This document shows positions 1 through 7,783 of a stretch of DNA of 64,000 nt, one piece after another; position 1 is the first letter of the stretch; each line of letters opens with the position of its first letter. Both the position numbers and the translations under genes were made by a program. This DNA comes from Streptosporangium saharense. Its GTDB lineage: Bacteria; Actinomycetota; Actinomycetes; Streptosporangiales; Streptosporangiaceae. Under the pieces are notes generated by a model that saw only the letters and a list, made by a program, of their open reading frames with translations, searched no databases and was not told where the DNA came from. The stretch lies in NCBI RefSeq assembly GCF_014203715.1, contig NZ_JACHJP010000006.1, forward strand, positions 124,001 through 188,000, read 5' to 3'.

Positions 1-11
1 CCGATACCGTA

Positions 12-1430
12 GTGTCCACCATGTCATCCCGCCGAACCGCATCGCTGATCACGCTGGGCTGCGCGCGTAACGAGGTCGACTCAGAGGAGCTCGCCGCGCG
101 TCTTGAGGCTGCCGGCTGGCAGGTGGGCGACGACGACCCCGATGTCATCGTCGTCAACACCTGCGGCTTCATCGACTCAGCGAAAAAGGACTCCATCGAC
201 ACACTGCTGGCCGCGGCCGACTCGGGGGCCAAGGTGGTCGCCGCGGGCTGCATGGCGGAAAGGTACGGTGACCAGCTCGCCGACGCCCTGCCCGAGGCGT
301 CAGCCGTCATCTCCTTCGACGACTACACCCAGATCGGCGCGCGCCTCGACGACGTGCTCGAAGGCAGGTCGCTCGTCCCGCACAGCCCGCGCGACCGCAG
401 GACCCTGCTGCCGATCTCCCCGGTCGAGCGCGCCGCGGCCCCCAAGACCAACATCCCCGGCCACGGCGAGCTGCCCGAGGGCCTGGCCCCGGCCAGCGGT
501 CCCCGGCCACTGCGCAAGCGCCTGGGGGACGGCCCCGTCGCCTCGCTGAAGCTGGCCTCCGGGTGCGACAGGCGCTGCACGTTCTGCGCCATCCCCGCCT
601 TCCGCGGCGCCTACGTCTCCCGTGACCCCGCCGAGCTGCTCGGTGAGGCCACCTGGCTGGCGGAACAGGGCGTCAGGGAGCTCGTCCTGGTCAGCGAGAA
701 CTCCACCTCCTACGGCAAGGACCTGGGCGACCTGCGGGCGCTGGAGAAGCTGCTGCCCTCCCTGGCCGCCGTCGAGGGGATCGAGCGGGTGCGGGTCAGC
801 TACCTGCAGCCCGCCGAGCTGCGTCCCGGCCTGCTTGAGGCGATCTCCTGCACCGAGGGCGTCGCGCCCTACTTCGACCTGTCCTTCCAGCACGCCAGCG
901 GCTCCGTGCTGCGGCGGATGCGCCGTTTCGGCGACCCGAGGCGCTTCCTCGACCTGCTGGAGACGATCAGGGCCAAGGCGCCCGAGGCCGGGGTCCGTTC
1001 CAACTTCATCGTGGGCTTCCCCGGTGAGACCGAGGAGGAGTTCGGCGAGCTGGTCTCCTTCCTGGAGCAGGCCAGGCTCGACGTGGTCGGCATCTTCGGC
1101 TACTCCGACGAGGAGGGCACCGAGGCGGCCGACCTGCCGGGCAAGCTGGAGCAGGAGGTCGTCGACGCCAGGGTGGCCACGCTGACCGAGCTGGCCGACG
1201 AGCTCATGGCCCAGCGGGCCGAGGAGCGCATCGGCACCGAGGTGGACATCCTCATCGAGGAGGACCTCGGCGACGGCGGCTACGAGGGGCGTGCCGAGCA
1301 CCAGGGCCCCGAGGTGGACGGGTCCGTCACGGTCCAGGGCATCGGCCTGGTGCCCGGGCAGATCGTCAGGGCCGTCGTGGTCGACTCAGAGGGAGTGGAT
1401 CTGATCGCCCGCATCAAGGCCGCGCCGTGA
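12..1430 (+). CDS. rimO: Ribosomal protein S12 methylthiotransferase RimO
   Basis: This radical-SAM enzyme adds a methylthio group to the conserved aspartate of ribosomal protein S12 in the cytoplasm. The order of parts is the family's: an N-terminal methylthiotransferase domain with three cluster cysteines (LGCARN near residue 17, NTCGF near 51, AGCMAE near 80), a radical-SAM CxxxCxxC motif near 185-192 ([10 protein letters not shown]), and a C-terminal TRAM region. About 470 residues is normal length. The start is uncertain because the gene begins at the window edge: GTG at 12 gives the longest frame, ATG at 21 would give MSSRRTASL, and neither has a visible ribosome binding site. It is followed after 25 bases by pgsA, as in many actinomycetes. 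Confidence 0.95.
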   Translation: MSTMSSRRTASLITLGCARNEVDSEELAARLEAAGWQVGDDDPDVIVVNTCGFIDSAKKDSIDTLLAAADSGAKVVAAGCMAERYGDQLADALPEASAVISFDDYTQIGARLDDVLEGRSLVPHSPRDRRTLLPISPVERAAAPKTNIPGHGELPEGLAPASGPRPLRKRLGDGPVASLKLASGCDRRCTFCAIPAFRGAYVSRDPAELLGEATWLAEQGVRELVLVSENSTSYGKDLGDLRALEKLLPSLAAVEGIERVRVSYLQPAELRPGLLEAISCTEGVAPYFDLSFQHASGSVLRRMRRFGDPRRFLDLLETIRAKAPEAGVRSNFIVGFPGETEEEFGELVSFLEQARLDVVGIFGYSDEEGTEAADLPGKLEQEVVDARVATLTELADELMAQRAEERIGTEVDILIEEDLGDGGYEGRAEHQGPEVDGSVTVQGIGLVPGQIVRAVVVDSEGVDLIARIKAAP

Positions 1431-1455
1431 GCGCGCCACCGGGCCGGGAGACCGT

Positions 1456-2061
1456 ATGACCAACCCGCCAGAGACCGGCACCGGCGCGACGCCGGCGACC
1501 ACGCGCCCGAAGGTGAGCGCGTGGAACATCGCCAATGTCGTGACGGTGATACGGCTGGCGATGGTCCCCATCTTCGCGCTCTGCCTGTTCGTGCCGGGCA
1601 CCGGCTGGCGGTTCACCGCGCTTGCCGTCTTCCTGGTCGCCTCGCTGACGGACCTGCTCGACGGTGAGCTGGCCCGGCGCTACGGCCTGATCACCGACTT
1701 CGGCAAGATCGCCGATCCGATCGCGGACAAGGCGCTGATCGGCGCGGCGCTCATCAGCCTCTCGCTGCTCGACGAACTGCCCTGGTGGGTCACGATCGTG
1801 ATCCTCGGCAGGGAACTGGGCATCACCGTGCTGCGGTTCGCGGTCATCAGGCACGGCGTGATCCCCGCCAGCTACGGCGGCAAGGTGAAAACCGTCCTGC
1901 AGATCGCCGCGATCGTCTCCTACATGTGGCCTGGGGTTCCCGGGCCGATCCGCGTGGTCGTCATGGGCGCCGCCGTCCTCGTGACGGTGGGCACCGGGCT
2001 CGACTACGTGATCCGGGCGGTCAAGCTGCGGCAGGTGGCCAGGAGGGCACGGGGCGAATGA
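1456..2061 (+). CDS. pgsA: CDP-diacylglycerol-glycerol-3-phosphate 3-phosphatidyltransferase family
   Basis: This integral membrane enzyme of the CDP-alcohol phosphatidyltransferase family makes phosphatidylglycerol phosphate from CDP-diacylglycerol and glycerol 3-phosphate. The family signature D-x2-D-G-x2-A-R-x8-G-x3-D-x3-D is complete (DLLDGELAR then GKIADPIAD, residues about 68-95). Several hydrophobic helices flank it. The 201-residue length is usual. The ATG has GGGAG upstream. The stop overlaps the next start as ATGA, so translation of cinA is probably coupled. The exact lipid substrate among CDP-alcohol transferases is inferred from gene order and overall similarity. Confidence 0.92.
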   Translation: MTNPPETGTGATPATTRPKVSAWNIANVVTVIRLAMVPIFALCLFVPGTGWRFTALAVFLVASLTDLLDGELARRYGLITDFGKIADPIADKALIGAALISLSLLDELPWWVTIVILGRELGITVLRFAVIRHGVIPASYGGKVKTVLQIAAIVSYMWPGVPGPIRVVVMGAAVLVTVGTGLDYVIRAVKLRQVARRARGE

Positions 2062-2561
2062 GCCACCGACTGCTCGCCGCGACCAGCGTGCTGTCCCTTC
2101 TCGTCCGCAGAGGAGAGACGGTGGCGGTCGCCGAGTCGCTGACCGCAGGGCTGATCGGCGCGGCCCTCAGCGCGCCTCCTGGGGCCTCGGGGGCCTTCGT
2201 GGGGGGCGTGCTGTCCTACGCGACCGAGCTGAAGCACAGGCTGCTCGGCGTCCCCGCGGACCTGCTCGGCCGGGAGGGGGCGGTCCACCCCGACGTGGCC
2301 GCCGCGATGGCCGAGGGCGTGCGTGAGCTGACCGGCGCCTCGTACGGCCTGGCGGCGACCGGTGTCGCCGGTCCTGAGCCGCAGGACGGCAAACCGGTCG
2401 GCACCGTGCACCTGGCCGTTAGTGGCCCCGATGGGCGGGTATGGCACCGGGATCTCCACCTCGCAGGCACGCGTGAGGAAATTCGCCAATCGACAGTCAA
2501 GGAGGCCGTGGACCTGCTTTTAGGTGTGCTGGAGTCGAACTTGGGGGAACATTCCGGGTGA
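2058..2561 (+). CDS. cinA: CinA C-terminal family nicotinamide-nucleotide amidohydrolase
   Basis: This 167-residue protein is the stand-alone amidohydrolase domain of the CinA/PncC family, which deamidates nicotinamide mononucleotide in NAD recycling. It carries the conserved blocks AESLTAGLIG, GGVLSYATELKHRLLGV and ATGVAGPEPQDGKPVGTVHLA. The molybdopterin-like N-terminal half of full-length CinA is absent, as is normal when the gene follows pgsA in actinobacteria. The ATG at 2058 overlaps the pgsA stop by four bases. A longer in-frame extension upstream lies inside pgsA and is not a real start. Confidence 0.9.
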   Translation: MSHRLLAATSVLSLLVRRGETVAVAESLTAGLIGAALSAPPGASGAFVGGVLSYATELKHRLLGVPADLLGREGAVHPDVAAAMAEGVRELTGASYGLAATGVAGPEPQDGKPVGTVHLAVSGPDGRVWHRDLHLAGTREEIRQSTVKEAVDLLLGVLESNLGEHSG

Positions 2562-2572
2562 TTACCGCGTTA

Positions 2573-2587
2573 CGTCCCCAGCGAACA
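2573..2587. promoter_or_regulatory. Candidate ClgR box upstream of clgR
   Basis: The sequence CGT-N5-GCGAACA is the reverse complement of GTTCGC-N5-ACG. This differs at one position from the GTTCGC-N5-GCG box I recall for Streptomyces ClgR. It lies about 180 bases before the chosen clgR start. Autoregulation is an inference. A second small palindrome, CGTTC-GAA-GAACG at 2694-2706, lies closer to the gene. Confidence 0.35.
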
Positions 2588-2768
2588 TGCTCACCACGGT
2601 CTGCCGCAGGGTTGGTGGATACAGGTACGGTGGAGCTGTGAGTGAGGTAAAGGTCAAGCGATGATGACGGCGAGGAGTATGTACGAAGGGTCGCGTTCGA
2701 AGAACGGGCGGCACGAACCGATCGCGCGGAGTGTCGTGAAGGCGCCCGCGCCGGGGAGGGAGCGACAG

Positions 2769-3131
2769 ATGGTCCTGCTGCGTCAGCTGCTCGGTGACGT
2801 GCTGCGGCGGCTGCGGGTGCGGCAGAGTCGCACCTTGCGTGAGGTGTCCACACTGGCTCGTGTTTCCCTCGGATACCTGTCCGAGGTGGAGCGGGGTCAG
2901 AAGGAGGCCTCCTCCGAATTGCTCGCGTCGATCTGCGGTGCCCTCGGTGTGCCGCTCTCACAGGTTCTGCGTGAGGTCTCCGACCAGTTCGCGCTGGCCG
3001 AGCTTCAGCACGCCCCGGTGCTCGCCGGTGACGTGCCCGAGCGTGAGCGCCTGCCGATCGCCGAGACCGTGGTGTCCGGTGCCATTACGGACTCCGTCTT
3101 TCCCGAGGTCAACGACATGGTCGCGGCCTAG
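2769..3131 (+). CDS. clgR: ClgR-type XRE-family activator of clp genes
   Basis: This helix-turn-helix regulator activates clpP/lon-type protease genes in actinomycetes. The protein (120 residues) begins MVLLRQLLGDVLRRLRVRQS, like Streptomyces ClgR, and its XRE helix-turn-helix spans about residues 20-75 (TLREVSTLARVSLGYLSEVE). I chose ATG 2769 because GGAGGG stands just upstream and because the family begins there. An ATG at 2661 would add 36 residues of low-complexity sequence. The C-terminus is MVAA; a terminal Ala-Ala in Streptomyces ClgR serves as a ClpP degradation signal. The gene's last bases overlap the convergent nei gene. Confidence 0.9.
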   Translation: MVLLRQLLGDVLRRLRVRQSRTLREVSTLARVSLGYLSEVERGQKEASSELLASICGALGVPLSQVLREVSDQFALAELQHAPVLAGDVPERERLPIAETVVSGAITDSVFPEVNDMVAA

Positions 3132-3919
3132 CCGGTCCCTCGTTCCGGCTGGCAGCGACGACACCAGATGATCAGCCGTTCCTGCGGCTTTTGCCCCATC
3201 TCGCCACGACTGATCCGGTTCCCGCAGCGTAGGCAGGCCCGTCCGGCCCTGCCGTAGACCCAGGTGTTCCGGCCAGGGCGTGTGTCTCCTGTCGTCACCC
3301 TGTTGGGGCGCTCCCTGTTCACGTGCAGCAGCCGCTGCGCGATCTCGACCACCCTCTCCAGGTCCTCGACCGCGCCGACGGGCGTCCACGGCCACAGACG
3401 GGCCAGGAACAGCGTCTCCGCCCGGTAGATGGTCCCGATTCCCGCGAGGTTGCGCTGGTCGAGCAGCGCCTCTCCGATCGTCGTCTCCGGGGCGGCGGAC
3501 AGCCGCCGTACGGCCTCTCCGGGGTCCCAGTCCGCACCGAGCAGGTCGGGGCCCAGATGCCCGACGACCCTCGCCTCCTGCCGGGTCGGCAGCAGATCGA
3601 CCATGCCGAGCCGTACTCCCGTGGCCTGCCATTCCTCGTTGGCCAGCAGCAGGCGTACGACGTCTCCCGGGGGCGTGCCCTGACCCGGTCTGGAGATCCG
3701 CCAGCTTCCCTCCATCCGCAGATGGGTGTGCACGGTCAGGCCGCCCTCGATCCGGGTGAGCAGGTGCTTGCCCCGGGAGTGGGTCTCCAGCACGGCCCGG
3801 CCGGTCAGGTCGGCGGTGGCGTGCGCGGGCACGCGGAAGTCGGAGCGGGTGAGCACCCGCCCGTCGAGCGCGAGACCGAGCCGTCTCGCGGTGAGATGGA
3901 CGACGTCACCCTCGGGCAT
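3128..3919 (-). CDS. Nei/Fpg-family DNA glycosylase (Nei2-like)
   Basis: This base-excision repair enzyme removes oxidised bases and nicks the abasic site. It begins MPEGD, so the N-terminal proline nucleophile after Met removal and the catalytic glutamate are present. A helix-two-turn-helix segment (LLDQRNLAGIGTIYRAE, about residues 155-172) and a C-terminal zinc finger (CLRCGN then CRRCQ) complete the family pattern. The 263-residue length is usual. It is convergent with clgR and overlaps it by four bases at the stops. Fpg begins MPELPE, so MPEGDVV favours the Nei2 branch; substrate preference is not visible. Confidence 0.92.
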   Translation of the reverse strand: MPEGDVVHLTARRLGLALDGRVLTRSDFRVPAHATADLTGRAVLETHSRGKHLLTRIEGGLTVHTHLRMEGSWRISRPGQGTPPGDVVRLLLANEEWQATGVRLGMVDLLPTRQEARVVGHLGPDLLGADWDPGEAVRRLSAAPETTIGEALLDQRNLAGIGTIYRAETLFLARLWPWTPVGAVEDLERVVEIAQRLLHVNRERPNRVTTGDTRPGRNTWVYGRAGRACLRCGNRISRGEMGQKPQERLIIWCRRCQPERGTG

Positions 3920-3940
3920 GGGCCCTGTCCCGGACGGGGA

Positions 3941-4390
3941 TCAGTCCCACGCCGAGGGGTCGGCGGCGAGCTGACGGACCCGCTCGGGCAGCACACCGGT
4001 GGCCACGCTGTCGAGCGTGACCTCCTCCAGGATGGCCCGCTCACTGGCCCGCAGCGCGATCCAGACCTGCTGCAGCGCCTCCGCTGGACCCCGGTAGCCG
4101 ACGTGCTCGGGGCGCTCGCCCCGCACGTTGGCCAGCGGCCCGTCGACGGCACGGATCACGTCCGCCAGGGTGATCTCAGAGGCGGCGCGGGCCAGCACGT
4201 AGCCACCCTCGGGGCCTCGCTGGCCCCGGACCAGACCGGCTCGCCGCATCTGCAGGAGAATGTTCTCCAGGTACTTGGGCGGCATGTCCTGCTCCTTGGC
4301 CAGCTCACCCACGGTGGTAGGTCCGTCACCCGCGGCGGCGAGTTCGGCGGCGGCACGTAGGGCATAGTCGACACGAGCGGATAGACGCAT
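3941..4390 (-). CDS. Rrf2-family transcriptional regulator without cluster cysteines
   Basis: This 149-residue protein has the Rrf2 winged helix (MRLSARVDYALRAAAELA at the N-terminus, then PPKYLENILLQMRRAGLVRG). It lacks the cysteine triad that binds Fe-S in IscR, NsrR or RsrR; the short protein contains no cysteine, so it is more like the CymR branch. Its ATG at 4390 lies a few bases from a GATAAT hexamer, which suggests a leaderless transcript. The gene sits between the core block and the biosynthetic locus, and whether it regulates either is unknown. Confidence 0.85.
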   Translation of the reverse strand: MRLSARVDYALRAAAELAAAGDGPTTVGELAKEQDMPPKYLENILLQMRRAGLVRGQRGPEGGYVLARAASEITLADVIRAVDGPLANVRGERPEHVGYRGPAEALQQVWIALRASERAILEEVTLDSVATGVLPERVRQLAADPSAWD

Positions 4391-4397
4391 GTAATCG

Positions 4398-4403
4398 ATT
4401 ATC
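4398..4403 (-). promoter_or_regulatory. -10 element (GATAAT) of the Rrf2 gene
   Basis: GATAAT on the minus strand ends seven bases before the ATG of the Rrf2 gene, the spacing expected for a leaderless mRNA. The -35 region is poor. The element lies in the 20-base gap after the stop of the upstream condensation gene. Confidence 0.5.
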
Positions 4404-4410
4404 CCGCCTG

Positions 4411-6087
4411 CTATTGACTGCTTACGCGCGAGGTAGCGGAAAAAACGAACTCGCGTCCGCAGCCTTCGGTGACGACAGGGGCTCGCAGCCACGCGTCCGC
4501 GGGCGCGGGCTGGTGGATCACGTAGTGGTGCGGGGCCATCGCGGAGGTACGGCCCGGCAGCAGGGCCACGCACGCGGCGTGGATCTCCTCGGGCGTTCCC
4601 CCTGAGACATGGCAGGTCAGGCGGCCTTCGGCGTCGCAGACGACCCGGTGGGGGCGGCCCGCGACGGCCTCGCCGACCAGCCGTTCCACGGCGTCGAGGT
4701 TCACCCAGCAGGAGTCGGTGTGGACCCAGCCGGAACCGTACTCGACGGGGGTGACGCCGCACAGGTCCGCCACCTCCGGCAGTGGGACCACCCGCCGTCC
4801 CGCCTCGATCAGCAGCCTGACCAGGCCGACGCCGAAGTTCTCCGCCTCGGCCCGCGACATGACCCGGGGGTCGATCCAGAACGTCAGGTCCACCTCGTCC
4901 TCAAGACGGTTGGTCCACAGCGCCAGGTGGGCGGGGAAGGACGCCTCGGGCAGCCACCGGCACTCGATGTCGCCGGAGGGCGGTGGCTCCCGCTCGGCCA
5001 GGGCGACCCCGCTCATGTCGCTGAAGACGCAGTCGCGGGCGAAGTCGACTCCCCGCTCGGTGTTGACGGTCCCGATCAGGTCCCACAGGGCGATCGAGTC
5101 GAACCTGGTGTGCTGGTAGCCCGTGAGGGAGGCGGTGCGGAAGCGGCGGACGGCCTCGTCGAAGGTGGGGACGTCCAGGTCGGCGGTGATCAGCGCGTCC
5201 TGGGCGAGCGGGCCGACGTAGTCGCGCACCTCGGGGCGGATCCTGTTGCTCGTCAGCGAGGCGATCACACAGGTCCGCTGGACGGCCCGTGCCCCGATCA
5301 GCGTCCCGAGCGCGGCGAGCGTGACCACGGACCTGCTCGCTCCTGTACGGCGCGCGACGGCGCCGAGCGCCTCACCCGCCACCGTCGAGCGCACCCGCAG
5401 CCGGGGCCTGAGCGCCTCGGGATCGGCGGCCTCGTCGACGGCGAACATCGACTGCGGCACCCGGGTGAGCTGGTTGCCCCAGTGCCGCAGGGCGGCGGCG
5501 GTGCGCACCTGGGTGGGCGGGGCCTTCTCCTCAAGGGCGAGGTCGAGCGGCTGGGTCGGGCACGGCTCGGGTACGGCCTCGCCCCTGATGAGCCGGTCCC
5601 AGTCGCGCATCACGGTGGCCAGGCCGACCTCGTCGACCGAGGTGTGCGTCAGCACGAAGACCATCCTGAGGGGGATCTCCCCCTCGGTGATCACCGCGAC
5701 CCGGATGGGAAGCTCGTTCTCCACGTCGAACCGGGCGCCCTGCAGGCGCTGGCCGACCTCCTCGGCGAGTTCGTCCACGGCGTCGTGCGCGGGGTCGTCC
5801 TCGACGACGTGGACCTCGACGGGCAGGGTGCCCGATCCGGAGACGAGTTGGGTGCCGCCCCGGATGGTGGCCCGCAGGCTCTCGTGCCTGGCCAGCAGCA
5901 GTCCGACCGCCTCGACGACGGCGGCCAGGGTGGTGCCGTGGGGGAGGGGTCTGGTCTCGCGGAAGTTCATGTGCAGGGGAGGGTCACGCAGCACGCAGCG
6001 GGCCATGTTCGCCTGGCCCATCGTGACGGGGCCGTGCCGGGTCGGTCGTCCCGCGTAGCAGGCCGAGATCCTGATGACGGTTTCCAT
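4411..6087 (-). CDS. Stand-alone condensation-domain protein with C-terminal extension
   Basis: This 558-residue protein belongs to the NRPS condensation/acyltransferase superfamily. Near residue 170 it reads LTHTSVDEVG where the family has HHxxxDG: the second histidine and the aspartate are kept, while the first histidine is Thr and the glycine is Glu. N-terminal blocks (LLARHESLRATI) match condensation domains. About 120 further residues follow the domain core and resemble nothing I can name with confidence. I chose ATG 6087 because the longer frame upstream (to 6201) would cover a sequence that looks like the operator repeated elsewhere in the locus. It is the leftmost gene of the NRPS locus and could condense a carrier-bound acyl group in trans. 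Confidence 0.75.
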   Translation of the reverse strand: METVIRISACYAGRPTRHGPVTMGQANMARCVLRDPPLHMNFRETRPLPHGTTLAAVVEAVGLLLARHESLRATIRGGTQLVSGSGTLPVEVHVVEDDPAHDAVDELAEEVGQRLQGARFDVENELPIRVAVITEGEIPLRMVFVLTHTSVDEVGLATVMRDWDRLIRGEAVPEPCPTQPLDLALEEKAPPTQVRTAAALRHWGNQLTRVPQSMFAVDEAADPEALRPRLRVRSTVAGEALGAVARRTGASRSVVTLAALGTLIGARAVQRTCVIASLTSNRIRPEVRDYVGPLAQDALITADLDVPTFDEAVRRFRTASLTGYQHTRFDSIALWDLIGTVNTERGVDFARDCVFSDMSGVALAEREPPPSGDIECRWLPEASFPAHLALWTNRLEDEVDLTFWIDPRVMSRAEAENFGVGLVRLLIEAGRRVVPLPEVADLCGVTPVEYGSGWVHTDSCWVNLDAVERLVGEAVAGRPHRVVCDAEGRLTCHVSGGTPEEIHAACVALLPGRTSAMAPHHYVIHQPAPADAWLRAPVVTEGCGREFVFSATSRVSSQ

Positions 6088-6124
6088 GTCGAGACCTGCC
6101 TCGCCACACGCCGCAAGAGTCTTA

Positions 6125-6142
6125 CTGAAAAGAATCTTTACC
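6125..6142. promoter_or_regulatory. Shared operator copy 1 (long-spaced form), condensation gene promoter
   Basis: CTGAAAAGAATCTTTACC stands 38 bases before the start of the leftward condensation gene. It shares AAAGAATCTTTAC with the copy in front of the acyl ligase at 44.6 kb. The 327-base gap 6088-6414 holds only this copy, the copy at 6331 and the start of the ROK gene; I see no gene in it. Confidence 0.6.
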
Positions 6143-6330
6143 ATTTCCCGTTTCCCGGAGTGTTCCACGCGACGGGCGGACGTCGCAAGCCCTGATTTCA
6201 CGGCGATCCCGCGCTGTGAGGAGGCGGTGGGCGCGGGTGGGGGTGGACGGCGAGCTGGGTGGGGAGGACGAATGACATGCCGGAAGAGGCCCCCTTGGCC
6301 TCCCCTCGGCCCCCTTCGGGGCTAAACTAT

Positions 6331-6347
6331 CAGGAAGCTTTATTAAT
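6331..6347. promoter_or_regulatory. Shared operator copy 2, ROK1 promoter
   Basis: CAGGAAGCTTTATTAAT follows a GGGGCTAAACT segment whose TAAACT is a probable -10 hexamer (6323-6328). The same GGCTAAACT plus operator order precedes the second ROK gene at 28.2 kb. A ROK protein bound here would block its own promoter. Confidence 0.65.
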
Positions 6348-6414
6348 GAATAGAACCGCTATTCTTACCTGAATGTAATTGCGACGGGGAAACGGCGAAC
6401 AAGAGAGCATGCGT

Positions 6415-7593
6415 ATGGAGCGACGTCCTGGCGTGCCCAGGCTGCTGAGGGAGATCAACGACCGGGCCGCCCTGGAGCTGTTGCTGGATTCGGGACCGCT
6501 AACGCGGGGCCAGATCGGGGAGCTCACCGGCCTTTCCAAGGTGACGGCGTCCCAGACGCTCGCGCGCCTTGAGGAGCGTGGCCTGGTCGAGGTGGCAGGA
6601 GAACAGGCGGGGGGAAGAGGCCCCAATGCCGCGCTTTACGGGATCATTCCCTCCTCCGCTTATGTGGCGGGTCTGGATGTGGGCCCGGAATTCGTGACGA
6701 CCGCCATCGCGGATATCCACGGCGACATCGTGGCCGAGGTGACGGTCGCGCCGAACGGGCACGACGACCCGGTCGCGCTCGTGCACAGCGCGGTCGTCAA
6801 GGCGTGCAGGTCGGCGAAGGTCGCCCTGTCCAAGCTGAGGTCGGTTGTGATCGGCACCCCGGGTGTCGTCGATCCCAGGACGGGCGACGTGCGCTTCTCC
6901 TTCGACCTGCCGGGCTGGCACGAGGGAATCCACGAGGCGCTCGCCCGTGACCTGCGGCGCGACGTCAGGATCGAGAACGACGTCAACCTCGTCGCGGTCG
7001 CCGAGCGCGCCCGTGGCGCGGCGCGCGGGGCCGACGACTTCGTGCTGCTGTGGGTCGGCCGTGGCATCGGCCTCGGTGTCGTGCTCGGCGGCAGGCTGCA
7101 CCGCGGCCTGTCGGGAAGCGCGGGTGAGATCGGCTACCTGCCGGTGCCCGGGGTGCCGCTGGCCGAGGACATCCGCGCGGTTCCCGGGCGGCTGCCCTCG
7201 CTGGCCGGTGGTCTGCAGTCGCTGGTCAGCGCCGAGGCCGTGATGGAGCTGGCCGCGACCTTCGGGTTCACCGGCGAGAACGCGACCGAGTGCGTGGCCG
7301 CCGCGGTCGAGGCCGGGGAGCGGGGAGAGGTCCTGCTCGACGAGATCGCCGGGCGGCTGGCCCTGGGGGTGGCCTCGGTCTGCGTCGTGCTCGACCCCGG
7401 GCTCGTGGTGCTCGCCGGGGAGATCGCCCAGGCGGGCGGGGACGTGCTCACCTCCAGGATCGAGGAGGCGGTCGCCAGGATCTGCCCGGTCCGCCCGCAG
7501 GTCGTGCCGAGCCAGGTGATCGGGAACCCGGTCCTGCGCGGGGCCGTGCTGGCCGCGCTCGACCAGGCGCGTGAGGAGATCTTCGCCTCCTAG
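6415..7593 (+). CDS. ROK-family transcriptional regulator 1
   Basis: This 392-residue repressor-type ROK protein has an N-terminal winged helix-turn-helix (PLTRGQIGELTGLSKVTASQ) and a sugar-kinase-like ROK domain with ENDVN near residue 190 and GSAGEIGYLPV near 236. The CxCGxxGC zinc motif and the histidine of GEIGH found in NagC/Mlc-type proteins are absent, so sugar binding is not assured. It is closely similar to the regulator at 28.3 kb, including an almost identical recognition helix. I chose ATG 6415 because it aligns with that paralogue and has GAGAG seven bases upstream; ATG 6409 is the alternative. An operator copy lies in its promoter and a hairpin follows it. Confidence 0.85.
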   Translation: MERRPGVPRLLREINDRAALELLLDSGPLTRGQIGELTGLSKVTASQTLARLEERGLVEVAGEQAGGRGPNAALYGIIPSSAYVAGLDVGPEFVTTAIADIHGDIVAEVTVAPNGHDDPVALVHSAVVKACRSAKVALSKLRSVVIGTPGVVDPRTGDVRFSFDLPGWHEGIHEALARDLRRDVRIENDVNLVAVAERARGAARGADDFVLLWVGRGIGLGVVLGGRLHRGLSGSAGEIGYLPVPGVPLAEDIRAVPGRLPSLAGGLQSLVSAEAVMELAATFGFTGENATECVAAAVEAGERGEVLLDEIAGRLALGVASVCVVLDPGLVVLAGEIAQAGGDVLTSRIEEAVARICPVRPQVVPSQVIGNPVLRGAVLAALDQAREEIFAS

Positions 7594-7602
7594 GGACGTG
7601 CG

Positions 7603-7633
7603 GGGAGTGCTCCGGGGACGCCGGAGCACTCCC
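7603..7633 (+). terminator. Hairpin terminator after ROK1
   Basis: Arms GGGAGTGCTCCGG and CCGGAGCACTCCC pair perfectly over 13 bases around a five-base loop, ten bases after the ROK1 stop. No long T-run follows, as is usual in high-GC actinomycetes. Confidence 0.7.
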
Positions 7634-7701
7634 GGCGGCAAATGGAACGTGCCATTTTTTCCGACTTTTTCGGGACTTGTCGGTTCGGTCGTGATCACCC
7701 G

Positions 7702-7729
7702 TTGCGGCGCCAGGAAGATCGTCTATGCT
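7702..7729 (+). promoter_or_regulatory. Candidate promoter of the methyltransferase/deacetylase pair
   Basis: TTGCGG and TATGCT are separated by 16 bases and lie 55 bases before the methyltransferase start. No copy of the shared operator is seen in this gap. Confidence 0.5.
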
Positions 7730-7783
7730 GGCGCGGAAATGTCATGAAACTGACACTCTTCCGTGATCGGGGAGCGGGGATCT

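Noticed and set aside
1785-2057. Longer CinA starting inside pgsA
   Set aside because: The extension is a shadow of pgsA, and the ATG at 2058 overlaps the pgsA stop in the usual ATGA form.
6088-6201. N-terminal extension of the leftmost condensation protein
   Set aside because: The extension covers an operator-like AT-rich sequence also found before the ligase gene, so it is more likely promoter DNA than coding sequence.
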